Shown here piece by piece: positions 25,715 to 34,979 of a stretch of DNA of 64,000 nt. The stretch's first letter is position 1. Each line of letters starts with the position of its first letter. A program made the position numbers and the translations under genes. Source of the DNA: VXPQ01 sp964608315 (GTDB lineage: Bacteria > Bacteroidota > Rhodothermia > Rhodothermales > VXPQ01); the NCBI GenBank assembly GCA_964608315.1, contig CAZSNF010000010.1:58675-122674 (forward strand), given 5' to 3'. The notes under the pieces were generated by a model that worked only from the letters and a program-made list of their open reading frames with translations, was not told the origin of the DNA and ran no database searches.

Positions 25715-25966
25715 GGCGGGCGCTGCCCCCGTGCACAGGGGGATAGCGTATCTTGACAACCTTGCGTACGCAAGCCCAACGGATAAATCGGCAATACGGC
25801 CATTGACGACATCTAAAAACCTGTACTTCACAAGTATGCGCCGATCCACGCCGTAAAGGTCCCGTCCCCCAAAAACCGACGGACCGACGAGGACGATGTG
25901 GATCGCTACCTGAAATCCATGCGCGCCGCGCTGCTGGAGGAAATTCGTAAAGGAAAAATTTCAGAT

Positions 25967-27031
25967 ATGATGGAACGTCTTGAACTCAGAAACTTCACGG
26001 CTTTCGGGGAGATTGCGTTGGATTTTTCGCCCGGGATCAATGTGATCATTGGGGAAAACGGCACGGGCAAAACGCACTTGCTTAAGGCGGCCTACGGGCT
26101 TTGCGGCGGCGCCCCGCTCTTCAAAAACGGGCCGGATATCGGCGCGGACGATCTCAAAACAGCCCTGACGGCCCGCCTGCTCCGCCTCTTTATGCCGCTC
26201 GGCCATCATCTCGGCAAATTGCACCGGCAAGGCGCTACGGATCAGGCCTGGATATCGGCGCAATTCGCCGGAGGACAAAAGATCGCCGCGACGTTTTCGA
26301 ACAATTCCAAAACGCTAAACATACGAGATCGCGCAGGCTACGAGCAACACCGGGGCGAGGCTGTTTTCATCCCGACCAAGGAGGTCCTCTCGTTCATGCG
26401 GGGATTCAACAGCCTGTACGAGAAATACGGACTCTCTTTTGACCAGACCTATCAGGATATATGCCTGTTGCTGGACTTGCCCGAAATGCGCCCGGAAGCC
26501 CTGCACGAAAAATCCAGGTGGGCCATGGAGGAAATCGAGCGTATTTGCGGCGGGCGTTTCGTTTTTTCCGGGAGCGGGAAGGTCGCCTTCCAGGCAGGAA
26601 CCGACAGATACTCCGCCAACGCCATGGCAGAAGGATTTCGCAAAGCCGGCATGCTTTCGCGCTTGCTTGAAACCGGCGCGCTCCAGCCGGGCGTCAGCGG
26701 TCCGTTGTTCTGGGACGAGCCGGAGTCCAACCTGAATCCCAAGTTGATGAAGTTGCTGGTCCGAATTTTGCTGGAACTCGCCCGAAACGGCCAGCAAATC
26801 ATTATGGCGACCCACGACTATGTCTTGCTAAAATGGTTCGATCTGCTCATGGACCCGGGCAGGAATGATCATGTGCGCTTTCATAGCCTGCACCTGGACC
26901 CGGACACGTCCAAAATCCGTGTCGCTTCTACCGACGACTATCTGAACATTGCGCCGAACCCCATTGACGAAGCCTTTGGCTGGCTCATCGACCAGGAAAT
27001 TGAAAACGACATGGGAGGCCTCGGAAAATGA
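25967..27031 (+). CDS. AAA/ABC-type ATPase, first gene of a putative two-gene conflict module
   Basis: About 354 residues from ATG 25967 (a GTG at 25898 would add 23). RecF/SMC-like AAA ATPase: MERLELRNFTAFGEIALDFS, Walker A GINVIIGENGTGKTH, a middle helical region, then PLFWDEPESNLNPKLMKLL (Walker B with signature-like Glu) and QIIMATHDYVLLKWF (H-loop). Such stand-alone ATPases with an adjacent nuclease are frequent in anti-phage modules (OLD/Gabija/PARIS-like logic). Its stop overlaps the next gene's ATG (ATGA), indicating obligate co-expression. It sits close after ssrA. Confidence 0.8.
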   Translation: MMERLELRNFTAFGEIALDFSPGINVIIGENGTGKTHLLKAAYGLCGGAPLFKNGPDIGADDLKTALTARLLRLFMPLGHHLGKLHRQGATDQAWISAQFAGGQKIAATFSNNSKTLNIRDRAGYEQHRGEAVFIPTKEVLSFMRGFNSLYEKYGLSFDQTYQDICLLLDLPEMRPEALHEKSRWAMEEIERICGGRFVFSGSGKVAFQAGTDRYSANAMAEGFRKAGMLSRLLETGALQPGVSGPLFWDEPESNLNPKLMKLLVRILLELARNGQQIIMATHDYVLLKWFDLLMDPGRNDHVRFHSLHLDPDTSKIRVASTDDYLNIAPNPIDEAFGWLIDQEIENDMGGLGK

Positions 27032-27540
27032 AAGTCGTAACAACCGACGGCTTCGCATTTCGCTTTGAGGACGCCATGGATGCGTTCGTCTTCGACGAGA
27101 CGGACAAAGCCAAACGCACATACCACGGAGCACCTATGAAAGCGGTCGATATCGTGGCAGAGTTCAAGGAGTGCTATGTCTATGTAGAACTGAAGGACTA
27201 TAAGAACCCGTCGGGGTATGACACCCAGAGCGTAGCGGACGAAGAAGAAAAATATAGGCGGCAAAAGCATTTCAATAATCTTAAAAACCACCTGAAATAT
27301 AAATTCAGGGACTCCTATCTTTATAGGCATGCCGAAGGCAAGGTAGACAAGCCCATTCGCTACGTCTGCTTGAACAGCCGGATGCAAAAATCGCTGAAAC
27401 ACGAGTTGCCGGTTGGCCGAGCCTCGCGCCGGTGGACTCGCGTTCTGGCTACAAGCTGTCATATCGTGAATATGGACAAGCGGAACGAAAACTTTCCAAA
27501 GTGGCCGGTTACGCGCTTGGCGGCGTCCGGTGGGAGCTGA
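27028..27540 (+). CDS. Putative nuclease partner of the upstream ATPase
   Basis: 170 residues. I do not recognise the family by name. AVDIVAEFKECYVYVELKDY has the D-x(n)-E-x-K arrangement of PD-(D/E)XK nucleases, but the flanking fold is not certain. The C-terminus (PVGRASRRWTRVLATSCHIV, then FPKWPVTRL) looks like an ordered, intact end. The 4-bp overlap with the ATPase gene and lack of any other neighbour argue that the two act together. Confidence 0.6.
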   Translation: MKVVTTDGFAFRFEDAMDAFVFDETDKAKRTYHGAPMKAVDIVAEFKECYVYVELKDYKNPSGYDTQSVADEEEKYRRQKHFNNLKNHLKYKFRDSYLYRHAEGKVDKPIRYVCLNSRMQKSLKHELPVGRASRRWTRVLATSCHIVNMDKRNENFPKWPVTRLAASGGS

Positions 27541-27770
27541 ATCGATGGAAACAGCGAATAAGGGCATCCTAACCAGGGAGAGAGCCGAATGAACATGAAC
27601 AAGAACGCCAGCGCCAAGGCCTTGACAACCTGATGCCTGCCCATGTATTCTACAGATGAAAGCTACAAACGAAGGCGGCGTAACCCATCGCAACCTTGCA
27701 CGTAAAACGATTCCCGATAATGGTCCGATTTTCCGTACCGCTTCTCTATAACCAAATCTCAAGGCAACGG

Positions 27771-28370
27771 ATGGCAAACGAAAGAATTACCGAACTCGAA
27801 CGACAAGTCGGCGAGTTGATTGCAGAACTTAACGCCCTTCGAAAAGCCAACCCGGGAACGCCTGTCCGCAATTACGCCTTTACGACGCTCACCGGCGAGA
27901 TCACGCTGCTCGACCTGTTCGGCGACAAGGACAAACTGCTTGCGATCCACAATATGGGGCAGGGTTGCCGCTATTGTACGCTGTGGGCGGACGGCTTCAA
28001 CGGATTGCTTTCCCATCTGGAGTCCGCCTTGTCCGTAGCGCTCCTCTCGAAGGACCCTCCGGAAACCCAGCGCCGATTCGCCAATAGCCGCGGCTGGCGA
28101 TTCAGACTGGCCTCGCACGGCGGCGGAGACTACATTCGCGAGCAATCCGTCGCAACAGGCCAAAATAACTATCCGGGCGCGGTGGTCTACGAACGCGACG
28201 GCGACGTCATTCTGCGCAAGAATGCGTGCGCGTTCGGTCCCGGCGACATCTATTGCGCGATGTGGAGCCTGCTCGGCCTCGCGGGACTTGGCGAACAGGA
28301 ATGGACGCCTCAATACGCTTACTGGCGTCGCCCGGATCAACTGGACGACGGCGGGCTGAACGTGCTCTGA
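27771..28370 (+). CDS. DUF899 thioredoxin-like family protein
   Basis: 199 residues from the ATG at 27771. The segment NYAFTTLTGEITLLDLFGDK, then LLAIHNMGQGCRYCTLWADG with CxxC, and late FGPGDIYCAMWSLLGLAGLG and WTPQYAYWRRP match DUF899, a thioredoxin-fold family thought to be redox enzymes acting on unknown substrates. The CRYC motif is the likely active site. The upstream in-frame extension has no start with a ribosome site; AAGG lies 7 bp before the chosen ATG. Confidence 0.8.
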   Translation: MANERITELERQVGELIAELNALRKANPGTPVRNYAFTTLTGEITLLDLFGDKDKLLAIHNMGQGCRYCTLWADGFNGLLSHLESALSVALLSKDPPETQRRFANSRGWRFRLASHGGGDYIREQSVATGQNNYPGAVVYERDGDVILRKNACAFGPGDIYCAMWSLLGLAGLGEQEWTPQYAYWRRPDQLDDGGLNVL

Positions 28371-28451
28371 TCGCGCCGATGCGCCAGCAAGATTCGCCTG
28401 GATAAATGCGGAGGCGGGCGGAACGGCCATCGCTCCCCTGCCGCCTTGTCC

Positions 28452-30047
28452 TCACGCTACGTCCCCTGTCGAATACTCCCCGTCCAGAAGGCGCCGGATG
28501 CCTCGCTCGTTGCGGTCGCGCAATTCCGCAGGCAACAGGGAAGACGGAAAATCCTGCCAGGCGGCGGGGCGAACGAATCGCAGCATCGCGGTATCCCCCA
28601 CGGCGCCCGTGCGCACATCGGTCGTGGCGGGATAGGGACCGCCGTGGTGCATGGCCGGGCATACCTCGACCCCTGTGGGAAATCCATTGAAAATGAACCG
28701 GCCCGCCACGCGCCGCAACGCGCGAACCAGGCCGTCATAGCGGGCAATTTCTTCCGCATCGCCATGGATCGAGGCCGTAAGTTGCCCCTTCAGGCTGTGC
28801 GCGACCTGTTCGAGTTCCGCCATATCCCGCGCAACCACGATCAGGCTGGAGGGCCCGAAAACCTCTTCGGAAAGCATATCGTTCGCAAGAAACGTCTGTG
28901 CGTCCGTCCGAAACAGCATGCCCCCGGCCTCTGTCCGCCTCGGATCCGCCGCCTGCTCCGAAACCGCCACGCGCTCGACCCCCTGCGCAGCGGCCAGCCG
29001 GTCGGTCCCGACGCAAAAGCGATCGCGTATGCCGCGATGCAGCATCGTAGCCGGTTCGCCCCGACGAATATGTTTGCCCAGCGCCTGCGCGAAGGTCTCC
29101 ATGGCCTCGCCCGCCACCCCGAACGCCAGCCCCGGATTCGTGCAGAACTGCCCGACGCCCAGCAAAATCGACCCGGCCAGTTTTTCAGCCAGCGCCTCCG
29201 GCCCTTTCTCCAGGGCGGAAGGCAGAATGAACACTGGATTGACGCTCCCCATCTCGGCGTACACCGGAATCGGGACAGGGCGCGCGGCAGCGGCATCGAA
29301 CAGGGCGCGTCCCCCCTGCAACGATCCGGTGAAGCCCACCGCCTGCACCAGCGGATGCCGGACCAGCCCCAGGCCCGCCTCGTACCCCTGGCCATGCACC
29401 AGCGAGAACACGCCGTCGGGCATCTTTTCCGCCTCGGCAGCCCGCAAAATGGCGCGAGCCACCATCTCGGACGTGCCGGGATGCGCCGGATGCGCCTTGC
29501 ATATCACCGGGCAACCGGCGCCCAGGGCCGAAGCCGTGTCGCCTCCCGCCACAGAATAGGCCAGCGGAAAATTGCTGGCTCCGAACACCGCCACAGGCCC
29601 AAGGGGCACATTCATGCGGCGCAAATCAGGTTTCGGGACGGGCGTACGGTCAGGGAGGGGCCGTTCGATGCGAGCGTCCACCCACGACCCTTCCCGAACC
29701 ACCGCCGCAAAAAGCCGGAGCTGGTATACGGTGCGGCCCCGTTCTCCCCGGATCCGGCCCTCCGGAAGCCCTGTTTCCCGGCTGGCCCGTTCGACCAGCG
29801 CCTCGCCAAGATCCTCGATCTCCGAGGCGATGCGCTCCAGAAAATCCGCCCGATGGGCGGGTTCGGTGGCCGCATAGGCGTCGAAAGCGGCCTCGGCGGC
29901 CTCGGCGGCCGCAGCGATGTCCGCAGGAGTCGCCTCGAAAAACATGGGTTCCAGGCCGGCGTCCTGCACCGGATCCCAGGCCCGGAAGCCTTCCGTGGCC
30001 TCGCCGTTCATCCAGCCTGCAATGAGATGTTTGCCGTGAAGCGTCAT
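28452..30047 (-). CDS. Aldehyde dehydrogenase, alpha-ketoglutaric semialdehyde dehydrogenase-like
   Basis: 531 residues from the ATG at 30047. ALDH fold: PLGPVAVFGASNFPLAYSVA (cofactor region), AVGFTGSLQGGRALF, catalytic Glu in YAEMGSVNPVFI, and catalytic Cys in LLGVGQFCTNPGL, then LSEEVFGPSSLIVV. The FCTNPG form is typical of the KGSADH (NADP+) group acting in arabinose, glucarate and hydroxyproline breakdown. It is last of four leftward genes (FAD oxidoreductase, phosphotriesterase-like, sulfatase), suggesting oxidation of a sugar-derived semialdehyde. Confidence 0.88.
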   Translation of the reverse strand: MTLHGKHLIAGWMNGEATEGFRAWDPVQDAGLEPMFFEATPADIAAAAEAAEAAFDAYAATEPAHRADFLERIASEIEDLGEALVERASRETGLPEGRIRGERGRTVYQLRLFAAVVREGSWVDARIERPLPDRTPVPKPDLRRMNVPLGPVAVFGASNFPLAYSVAGGDTASALGAGCPVICKAHPAHPGTSEMVARAILRAAEAEKMPDGVFSLVHGQGYEAGLGLVRHPLVQAVGFTGSLQGGRALFDAAAARPVPIPVYAEMGSVNPVFILPSALEKGPEALAEKLAGSILLGVGQFCTNPGLAFGVAGEAMETFAQALGKHIRRGEPATMLHRGIRDRFCVGTDRLAAAQGVERVAVSEQAADPRRTEAGGMLFRTDAQTFLANDMLSEEVFGPSSLIVVARDMAELEQVAHSLKGQLTASIHGDAEEIARYDGLVRALRRVAGRFIFNGFPTGVEVCPAMHHGGPYPATTDVRTGAVGDTAMLRFVRPAAWQDFPSSLLPAELRDRNERGIRRLLDGEYSTGDVA

Positions 30048-30136
30048 GATTGGAGAAATGTTGATCAGAGGGGATGCAAAAACCCCCGAAAAACGCCCTG
30101 GGTTTCCTGGGAGAGTCGGGTCATAGAATACTCCCC

Positions 30137-31759
30137 TCACCGAGCCGGTACCTCGTAGCGCTCCTTCAGGCGCGCCAGTTCTTCCCGCAGGGCCTTGATC
30201 GTTTCGGTGTACGCGCGGTCGCCGTACACGTTGCGGAGTTCGTCCGGATCGGCTTCGAGATCGAAGAACTCCCACTGATCCAGCGTATAGTAATGGATCA
30301 ACTTGTACCCGGCGGTGCGCACCCCTTCGTGCGGGTGGACATGATGGGGCCACGGAAATTCGTAGTAGTGGTAGTACACCGACGTACGCCAATCTTCAGG
30401 CGTTTCGCCTTTTAGCAGCGGCGCGAGGCTGCGGCCCTGCATCGGCGAGGACGGCTCCACGCCGGCCATATCCAGCAGGGTCTGCGCAAGATCGAGATTC
30501 TGCACCAGGGCCTTGCTTTCGGACCCGGGCTGCACGACGCCGGGCCAGCGCACGATGAGCGGCGTCTTGAACGATTCCTCATACATCCACCGTTTGTCGT
30601 ACCACCCCTTTTCGCCGAGGAAGAACCCCTGATCCGAGTTGTAGACGACGATGGTGTTCTCGGCCAGGCCGGTCTCTTCGAGGTAATCCAGCAGGCGTCC
30701 GATGTTTTCGTCCATTGAATAAATGGTGCGCAGGTAGTCCTTCAGGTATCGCTGGTATTTCCAGCGGATCAGATCGCGTTCCTGCATGCCCCCCACGCGA
30801 TACCGCTCGTAGAACGTATCGTTCTTCGGGCCGTAGGCCGCCTCCCAGTTGGCTCGCTGAGCCGGCGTAAAGCGGTCGATCCACTGGTATCCTTCCGCGA
30901 CCTCGTCGAGATGTTCGGGATTCAGGGGGAGTTTCAGGTCCCATCCCCAGCGCAAGTCCGTGGAGATTTCCATCTCCTGCAGTACGGCGGGCGTCGAAAG
31001 GCCGGAATAATCGTAGAACAGGGAGCGCGGCGCGGGAATTTCCACGTCGTCGTAGCGGTTCAGGTGCGTCGGGCCGGGAAGCCAGTTGCGGTGCGGGGCC
31101 TTGTGCTGGTACATCAGCAGGAAAGGTTCGTCGGTATCCCGCCCGTTTTCGAGCCACTCGAGCGCCCGGTCCGTCACGATGTCGCTGACGTAGCCCTCGT
31201 ACTGCGTGTCCCCTTCCTGCGTTCGAAACGCCGGGTTGTAATAATCTCCCTGGCCCGGGAGCACTTCCCAGTAGTCGAATCCCCGAGGATCGCTCTTGAG
31301 ATGCCATTTGCCGATAATGGCCGTCCGGTAGCCTCCCTGCCGGAGCATTTCCGGAAAAACGGGAATGGAGGCTTCGAGGCTGTCATGCCGCGCATTCGTT
31401 TCGACGCCGTTCAGGTGGCTGTGCAGACCGGACAGAATGACGGCTCGGCTGGGCGCGCAAATGGAATTGGTCACGAAGGCGTTCCGAAACAGCATGCCCT
31501 CGTCCGCGAGGCGATCGAGATTGGGGGTGGGGTCCAGGGCGGCGAGGCGACCCCCGTACGCGCCGAGCGCCTGCGTCGCATGATCGTCCGAAAAGATGAA
31601 AACGATATTGGGGCGTTCGGCGGGCTGGGCCGAGACGGGCGAAACGGCGGCAACCGCGCCAACCAGCATCCACAGGCATAAGAACCGGATCGGAAGGGCA
31701 ATCCGGACGCATGAATACAGGGGCAGCATGGATGCGCGGGTAAACGCAGGCGGTTTCAT
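30137..31759 (-). CDS. Secreted sulfatase (formylglycine type)
   Basis: 540 residues from the ATG at 31759. Signal peptide (IRFLCLWMLVGAVAAVSPVS-AQ) then RPNIVFIFSDDHATQALGAY with the metal-binding DD pair. The key motif FVTNSICAPSRAVILSGLHS contains C-x-P-S-R (Cys101 converted to formylglycine). GYRTAIIGKWHLKSDPRGFD and VYNSDQGFFLGEKGWYDKRW follow, as in N-sulphoglucosamine/iduronate sulfatases. It removes sulfate esters outside the cytoplasm. Its ATG overlaps the stop of the phosphotriesterase-like gene by 4 bp. No sulfatase-modifying FGE gene is in the window. Confidence 0.93.
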   Translation of the reverse strand: MKPPAFTRASMLPLYSCVRIALPIRFLCLWMLVGAVAAVSPVSAQPAERPNIVFIFSDDHATQALGAYGGRLAALDPTPNLDRLADEGMLFRNAFVTNSICAPSRAVILSGLHSHLNGVETNARHDSLEASIPVFPEMLRQGGYRTAIIGKWHLKSDPRGFDYWEVLPGQGDYYNPAFRTQEGDTQYEGYVSDIVTDRALEWLENGRDTDEPFLLMYQHKAPHRNWLPGPTHLNRYDDVEIPAPRSLFYDYSGLSTPAVLQEMEISTDLRWGWDLKLPLNPEHLDEVAEGYQWIDRFTPAQRANWEAAYGPKNDTFYERYRVGGMQERDLIRWKYQRYLKDYLRTIYSMDENIGRLLDYLEETGLAENTIVVYNSDQGFFLGEKGWYDKRWMYEESFKTPLIVRWPGVVQPGSESKALVQNLDLAQTLLDMAGVEPSSPMQGRSLAPLLKGETPEDWRTSVYYHYYEFPWPHHVHPHEGVRTAGYKLIHYYTLDQWEFFDLEADPDELRNVYGDRAYTETIKALREELARLKERYEVPAR

Positions 31760-32721
31760 GGTAATGAGCGGGATGTTGGAATGGAGGTTGTTTCCGGCGC
31801 CGAAAACGCGAACGCCCGGGCCGGATTGGTTATCAGCAGGTCGCTGATCGCCGCATCGCTTGCGCCGATCTGCCGCAAGCGAGGGACGAACCCGTTCAGA
31901 ATGCAGGAAAAACCGGGGCCTTCGGCGTGTCCCCAAGCGGGCCAGTAGGAACGCCGCGCCAAATCGCTCCCAAGGAGTATTTGCTTGCCGTATCCGGCGT
32001 CCGCGAGGCGGACAATGGCCTCGGCCTGGAGCCGATCCGGGTGGTACTTCGCCTTCCCGATCTGATCGTATCCCAGAAAAACGCCGGTGGAAGCCACCTC
32101 CAGATGATACGGGATATCCAGTTTGCGATCCATATGCCCGATGACGACCCGCCCCGGATCGACCCCGAGGGATTCCAGCAAGCAAACCTGTTCGAGCGCC
32201 ATGGTTCCGGCCTCGGTATGCGTGGAAATGGGCGCGCCGGTCCTGAGGTGCGTGGCCGCTGCGGCGCGGAACACTTTTTCCGCCGACGGACTGATTTCGT
32301 CGAGCGTGGAGGCGGCCTTGACCAGGCCCGCGCGGATGTCGGTCCCGGCGACGCCCTCGACAATCTCCCGCGTGAAACGCTCCGCAAGTTCTTCCACGGA
32401 CGCGCCCTCGACAAAAGGGGCCGAAAACGGGTCCTTGTTGTATCCCGTAGCGCACACGATATGTACGCCCGTCCGCTCGGAGATCCGATACAGACCGGCC
32501 GCGTCCCGGCCATAATCCGGAGTGGTCATCTCCACGACAGCAGATCCCCCGGCCCTGCGAAAACTTCGCATTTCGAGCGCGGCGGCGTCCTCGTCGTCGA
32601 GCACGAAATCCATTTTATCAAGAGATGGATCGGGCGGGGCGCATAGCAAATGCTCGTGTCCGTAGCAAACGCCCAGGTCAGCGGCCTCGATCACTCCCCG
32701 AACCGTCTGGATCATCGGCAT
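31756..32721 (-). CDS. Phosphotriesterase-like metal-dependent hydrolase
   Basis: 321 residues. All expected binuclear-metal ligands are visible: His22 and His24 (GVCYGHEHLL), carboxylated Lys135 (AGLVKAAS), His168 (ISTHTEAGTM), His196 (VIGHMDRK), and Asp253 (LLGSDLARR). This is the amidohydrolase-superfamily PTE group, whose natural substrates are usually lactones or organophosphates; lactonase activity on sugar lactones is a fair inference given the sugar-oxidation neighbours. It overlaps the sulfatase start by 4 bp and follows the FAD oxidoreductase gene by 51 bp. Confidence 0.88.
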   Translation of the reverse strand: MPMIQTVRGVIEAADLGVCYGHEHLLCAPPDPSLDKMDFVLDDEDAAALEMRSFRRAGGSAVVEMTTPDYGRDAAGLYRISERTGVHIVCATGYNKDPFSAPFVEGASVEELAERFTREIVEGVAGTDIRAGLVKAASTLDEISPSAEKVFRAAAATHLRTGAPISTHTEAGTMALEQVCLLESLGVDPGRVVIGHMDRKLDIPYHLEVASTGVFLGYDQIGKAKYHPDRLQAEAIVRLADAGYGKQILLGSDLARRSYWPAWGHAEGPGFSCILNGFVPRLRQIGASDAAISDLLITNPARAFAFSAPETTSIPTSRSLP

Positions 32722-32772
32722 GGCGGCGCAGGAAATATAGAATCGGACATCTGCAGGAATTCCTGTACAGGT

Positions 32773-34098
32773 TTACAATACGGCGCCCATTCCGGCGAGT
32801 TGCTCCCGCAGGGTCTCGACCGGCAACGCATGAGGCAGGGTCTTGCCCTGACAGGACAGCGCCGCCGCCGCGCCCGCGGCCTGCCCCATCGCCATGCACT
32901 GCGCCATGCCGCGTACGGAAGCATGGGCGTCGTGTTCTGCGGACAGGCACCTCCCCGCCACAAGCAACCCCTCCACCCGTTGCGGCAACAGGCAGCGGTA
33001 CGGTATGTCGTACGTGGCGCCGTCCGGAAGATATTCCCAGTGCGTGTCGCGCCCGGCATGATGATCCTCGATGGGCGCTCCGCATTGCGTGATCGCGTCG
33101 TCGAACTTGCGGGCCGACAGCACATCTTCTTTCGTCAGCCGGTAGACGCCCCGGATACGGCGGCTTTCCCGAACGCCGATCTGGTTGCTCAGGTCGGTCA
33201 GGAAAGCGCGTTCGTACCCCGGCACGAAATCCCGCAGAAACCGGGCGTACTCCATGGCCTGGCGGCGGCCTTCGATTTCGGCGCGGGTCAGTTGTTCGGG
33301 ATCGGTGGCGTCTACCTCGCCCACGCGAGTCATGTTGGTGGCCATCACGCCGGGGTACGGGGTGATGTGGATGCTTCCTTCGCGGCGCGGCAGGTTATAC
33401 TTGCCGGTTTCGGCGGCTTGCGCCAGCAGGGCATGCAAATCCTCCTTGCGCACGGCCCGGGCGCGAGCGTCGTCCACCCCGGTCATGCGAAAAGTGGTCG
33501 TGAGCGATTGCACAGGGCTTTCGTCGGGGCCTTCGTACGGCGCGCCGGACCAGGCAGCTACATCCGCATCTCCGGTTGCGTCCACGATGCAATCCGCATG
33601 GATTCTGAACCAGCCGCGTTTGGTAGCCGCCACCACGCCCGCCACGCGGTCGCCGTCCATCAACACATCCATGACGAAGGCGTGAAAAAGGAGTCGTACC
33701 CCGGCTTCGAGCGCAAGCGACTCCCAGACCATCTTGAGCGTTTCGGGATCGTAGGTCACGCCGTCGCCCGCCCCGTAAGTGTTCGGGCGGATAAGCATGG
33801 CCCCGCGTTCTTTCAGAGCATCCACGACGAGGTCCGGTACGCCGCCTACGACCTTTCTTGGAGAGCTGCCCGGCGTATAGAATCCGTAGAACGTATCCAG
33901 CACCTGGGTGCTGACGCCGCCCATGAAACCGTATCGCTCCACGAGTAACGTGTCGGCGCCCGTCTTTGCGGCGGCAATGGCGGCGGAAGCCCCGGCAGAG
34001 CCACTGCCCACCACCAGTACCTCGGCGCGTTGTTCGGCTACGATTTGCTTGCTGTGCACATACACGGGGCAACCTGGAAAAGACGTGGTTAAGGACAC
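32773..34098 (-). CDS. FAD-dependent oxidoreductase
   Basis: Up to 441 residues. The FAD-binding Rossmann motif is VLVVGSGSAGASAAIAAAKT, followed by LVERYGFMGGVSTQVLDTFY; DCIVDATGDADVAAWSGAPY and LLVAGRCLSAEHDAHASVRG complete the FAD_oxidored pattern. The exact start is unclear: the frame begins at a GTG (34098) inside a family A end fragment, and GTG codons further in are possible. As the first gene of a four-gene leftward operon it may dehydrogenate the sugar or sugar-acid handled by the following enzymes. Confidence 0.85.
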   Translation of the reverse strand: MSLTTSFPGCPVYVHSKQIVAEQRAEVLVVGSGSAGASAAIAAAKTGADTLLVERYGFMGGVSTQVLDTFYGFYTPGSSPRKVVGGVPDLVVDALKERGAMLIRPNTYGAGDGVTYDPETLKMVWESLALEAGVRLLFHAFVMDVLMDGDRVAGVVAATKRGWFRIHADCIVDATGDADVAAWSGAPYEGPDESPVQSLTTTFRMTGVDDARARAVRKEDLHALLAQAAETGKYNLPRREGSIHITPYPGVMATNMTRVGEVDATDPEQLTRAEIEGRRQAMEYARFLRDFVPGYERAFLTDLSNQIGVRESRRIRGVYRLTKEDVLSARKFDDAITQCGAPIEDHHAGRDTHWEYLPDGATYDIPYRCLLPQRVEGLLVAGRCLSAEHDAHASVRGMAQCMAMGQAAGAAAALSCQGKTLPHALPVETLREQLAGMGAVL

Positions 34099-34117
34099 TC
34101 TGATCAGGGCCTGTTAA

Positions 34118-34371
34118 GGAACCTCTGATTAATTCTGCAAAGTTCAGAGGCTGCGAGGGACGCGCCGGCAAGGAATGACGAAGCAATGCGGCAGGCCCCG
34201 CATAATGAGGAATGACGCGGCCAGCGCGTTCCTCGCGGCCTCCCGAAGGGCGCTTCGCGTCCGCTGCGCCCGAATCCGTAGCGTATGCCGCTGATTTCAA
34301 CGACGCCGTCATAATGTCACTGTATGCGCGAACGCGAAGCGCTGATCGAAGTAGAATTAATCAGAGGTTCC
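34118..34371 (+). repeat. Repeat family A, intact copy (254 bp) inserted into a family B element
   Basis: TTAA at 34114-34117 and 34372-34375. Ends are GGAACCTCTGATTAATTCTG and its exact partner AGAATTAATCAGAGGTTCC, both differing from the GGATAC type in the same positions. Outside the flanks, GGGCCTG (left) and CACTATGCAGC (right) together restore the family B terminus, showing insertion into B with TTAA duplication. Confidence 0.95.
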
Positions 34372-34525
34372 TTAACACTATGCAGCAAGGCCTGTTCCGT
34401 CAGGCACGGCGTCAATCAAGGCGCGAGGAGTGAAGTTTGGTGGTTCCAGATGAGCGACGAGCAACGAAGAGTAACGCCGTGACCGGCGGAACCCGAAGGG
34501 CGGAGCCTCTTTTCCCGCCATGCGG
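34372..34525 (+). repeat. Repeat family B, interrupted and 3'-truncated copy
   Basis: From TTAACACTATGCAGC the sequence follows the family B copy at 11613-11808 closely (GTCAGGCACGGCGTCAATCA, GTGACCGGCGGAACCCGAAG) until about 34520, then switches to unrelated family A sequence. The first seven bases of B lie on the other side of the inserted A element (34107-34113). Confidence 0.8.
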
Positions 34526-34590
34526 CGGAGCCGCCACACTACTTGCTTCGCCATTCCTTGCCAGAGCGCCCCTCGCAGCCCATCCACCCT
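34526..34590 (-). repeat. Family A internal fragment joined to family B
   Basis: GCCGCCACACTACTTGCTTC followed by CCATTCCTTGCCAGAGCGCC and CCTCGCAGCC matches the L half of family A in reverse. The remaining ~120 bp up to the next gene show no feature. Confidence 0.65.
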
Positions 34591-34714
34591 CCAAAAAAAG
34601 GGCGCGTCAAACGAATGCGGACGTGAATAACTCGCGCGACGGCGCGTTGCGCGCAAGCAGCGGCGTCGGTAGATTGGAGCAATCCACCGCACCCGCAACA
34701 AGACGGCTCCGACC

Positions 34715-34939
34715 ATGGACTATCTTTCCAATCTGGACGAGCTTATTCAGGTTGTTTTCTTCTTCCTTTCTTTGCTGGCCATATTATGGTTCCTGCTCCC
34801 GTTTGCGATTTTCGGCGTCAAGAAGCGGCTGGACGAGCAAATCAGGATTGGAAAACAACTGCTTGCGTCCCGGCAAGCCCTGTACGAACATCTGAAAAGC
34901 AACGGGAGCGGGGCGCCGGCCTTCGAAAAAACGCCATAA
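34715..34939 (+). CDS. Small single-pass membrane protein
   Basis: 74 residues. One N-terminal membrane helix (LIQVVFFFLSLLAILWFLLP) then a basic short helix (FGVKKRLDEQIRIGKQLLAS). No family recognised. It lies 41 bp upstream of the oxidoreductase gene and may be co-transcribed. Confidence 0.5.
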   Translation: MDYLSNLDELIQVVFFFLSLLAILWFLLPFAIFGVKKRLDEQIRIGKQLLASRQALYEHLKSNGSGAPAFEKTP

Positions 34940-34979
34940 CAACGCTGTCCGACCCATTCACGAAATTTTTTGATTCTTC

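Noticed and set aside
25302..28450. A duplicated ssrA 3' end marking the far border of an island
   Set aside because: I looked for the final ~20 bases of ssrA downstream and saw no second copy, so an island border cannot be claimed from this window.
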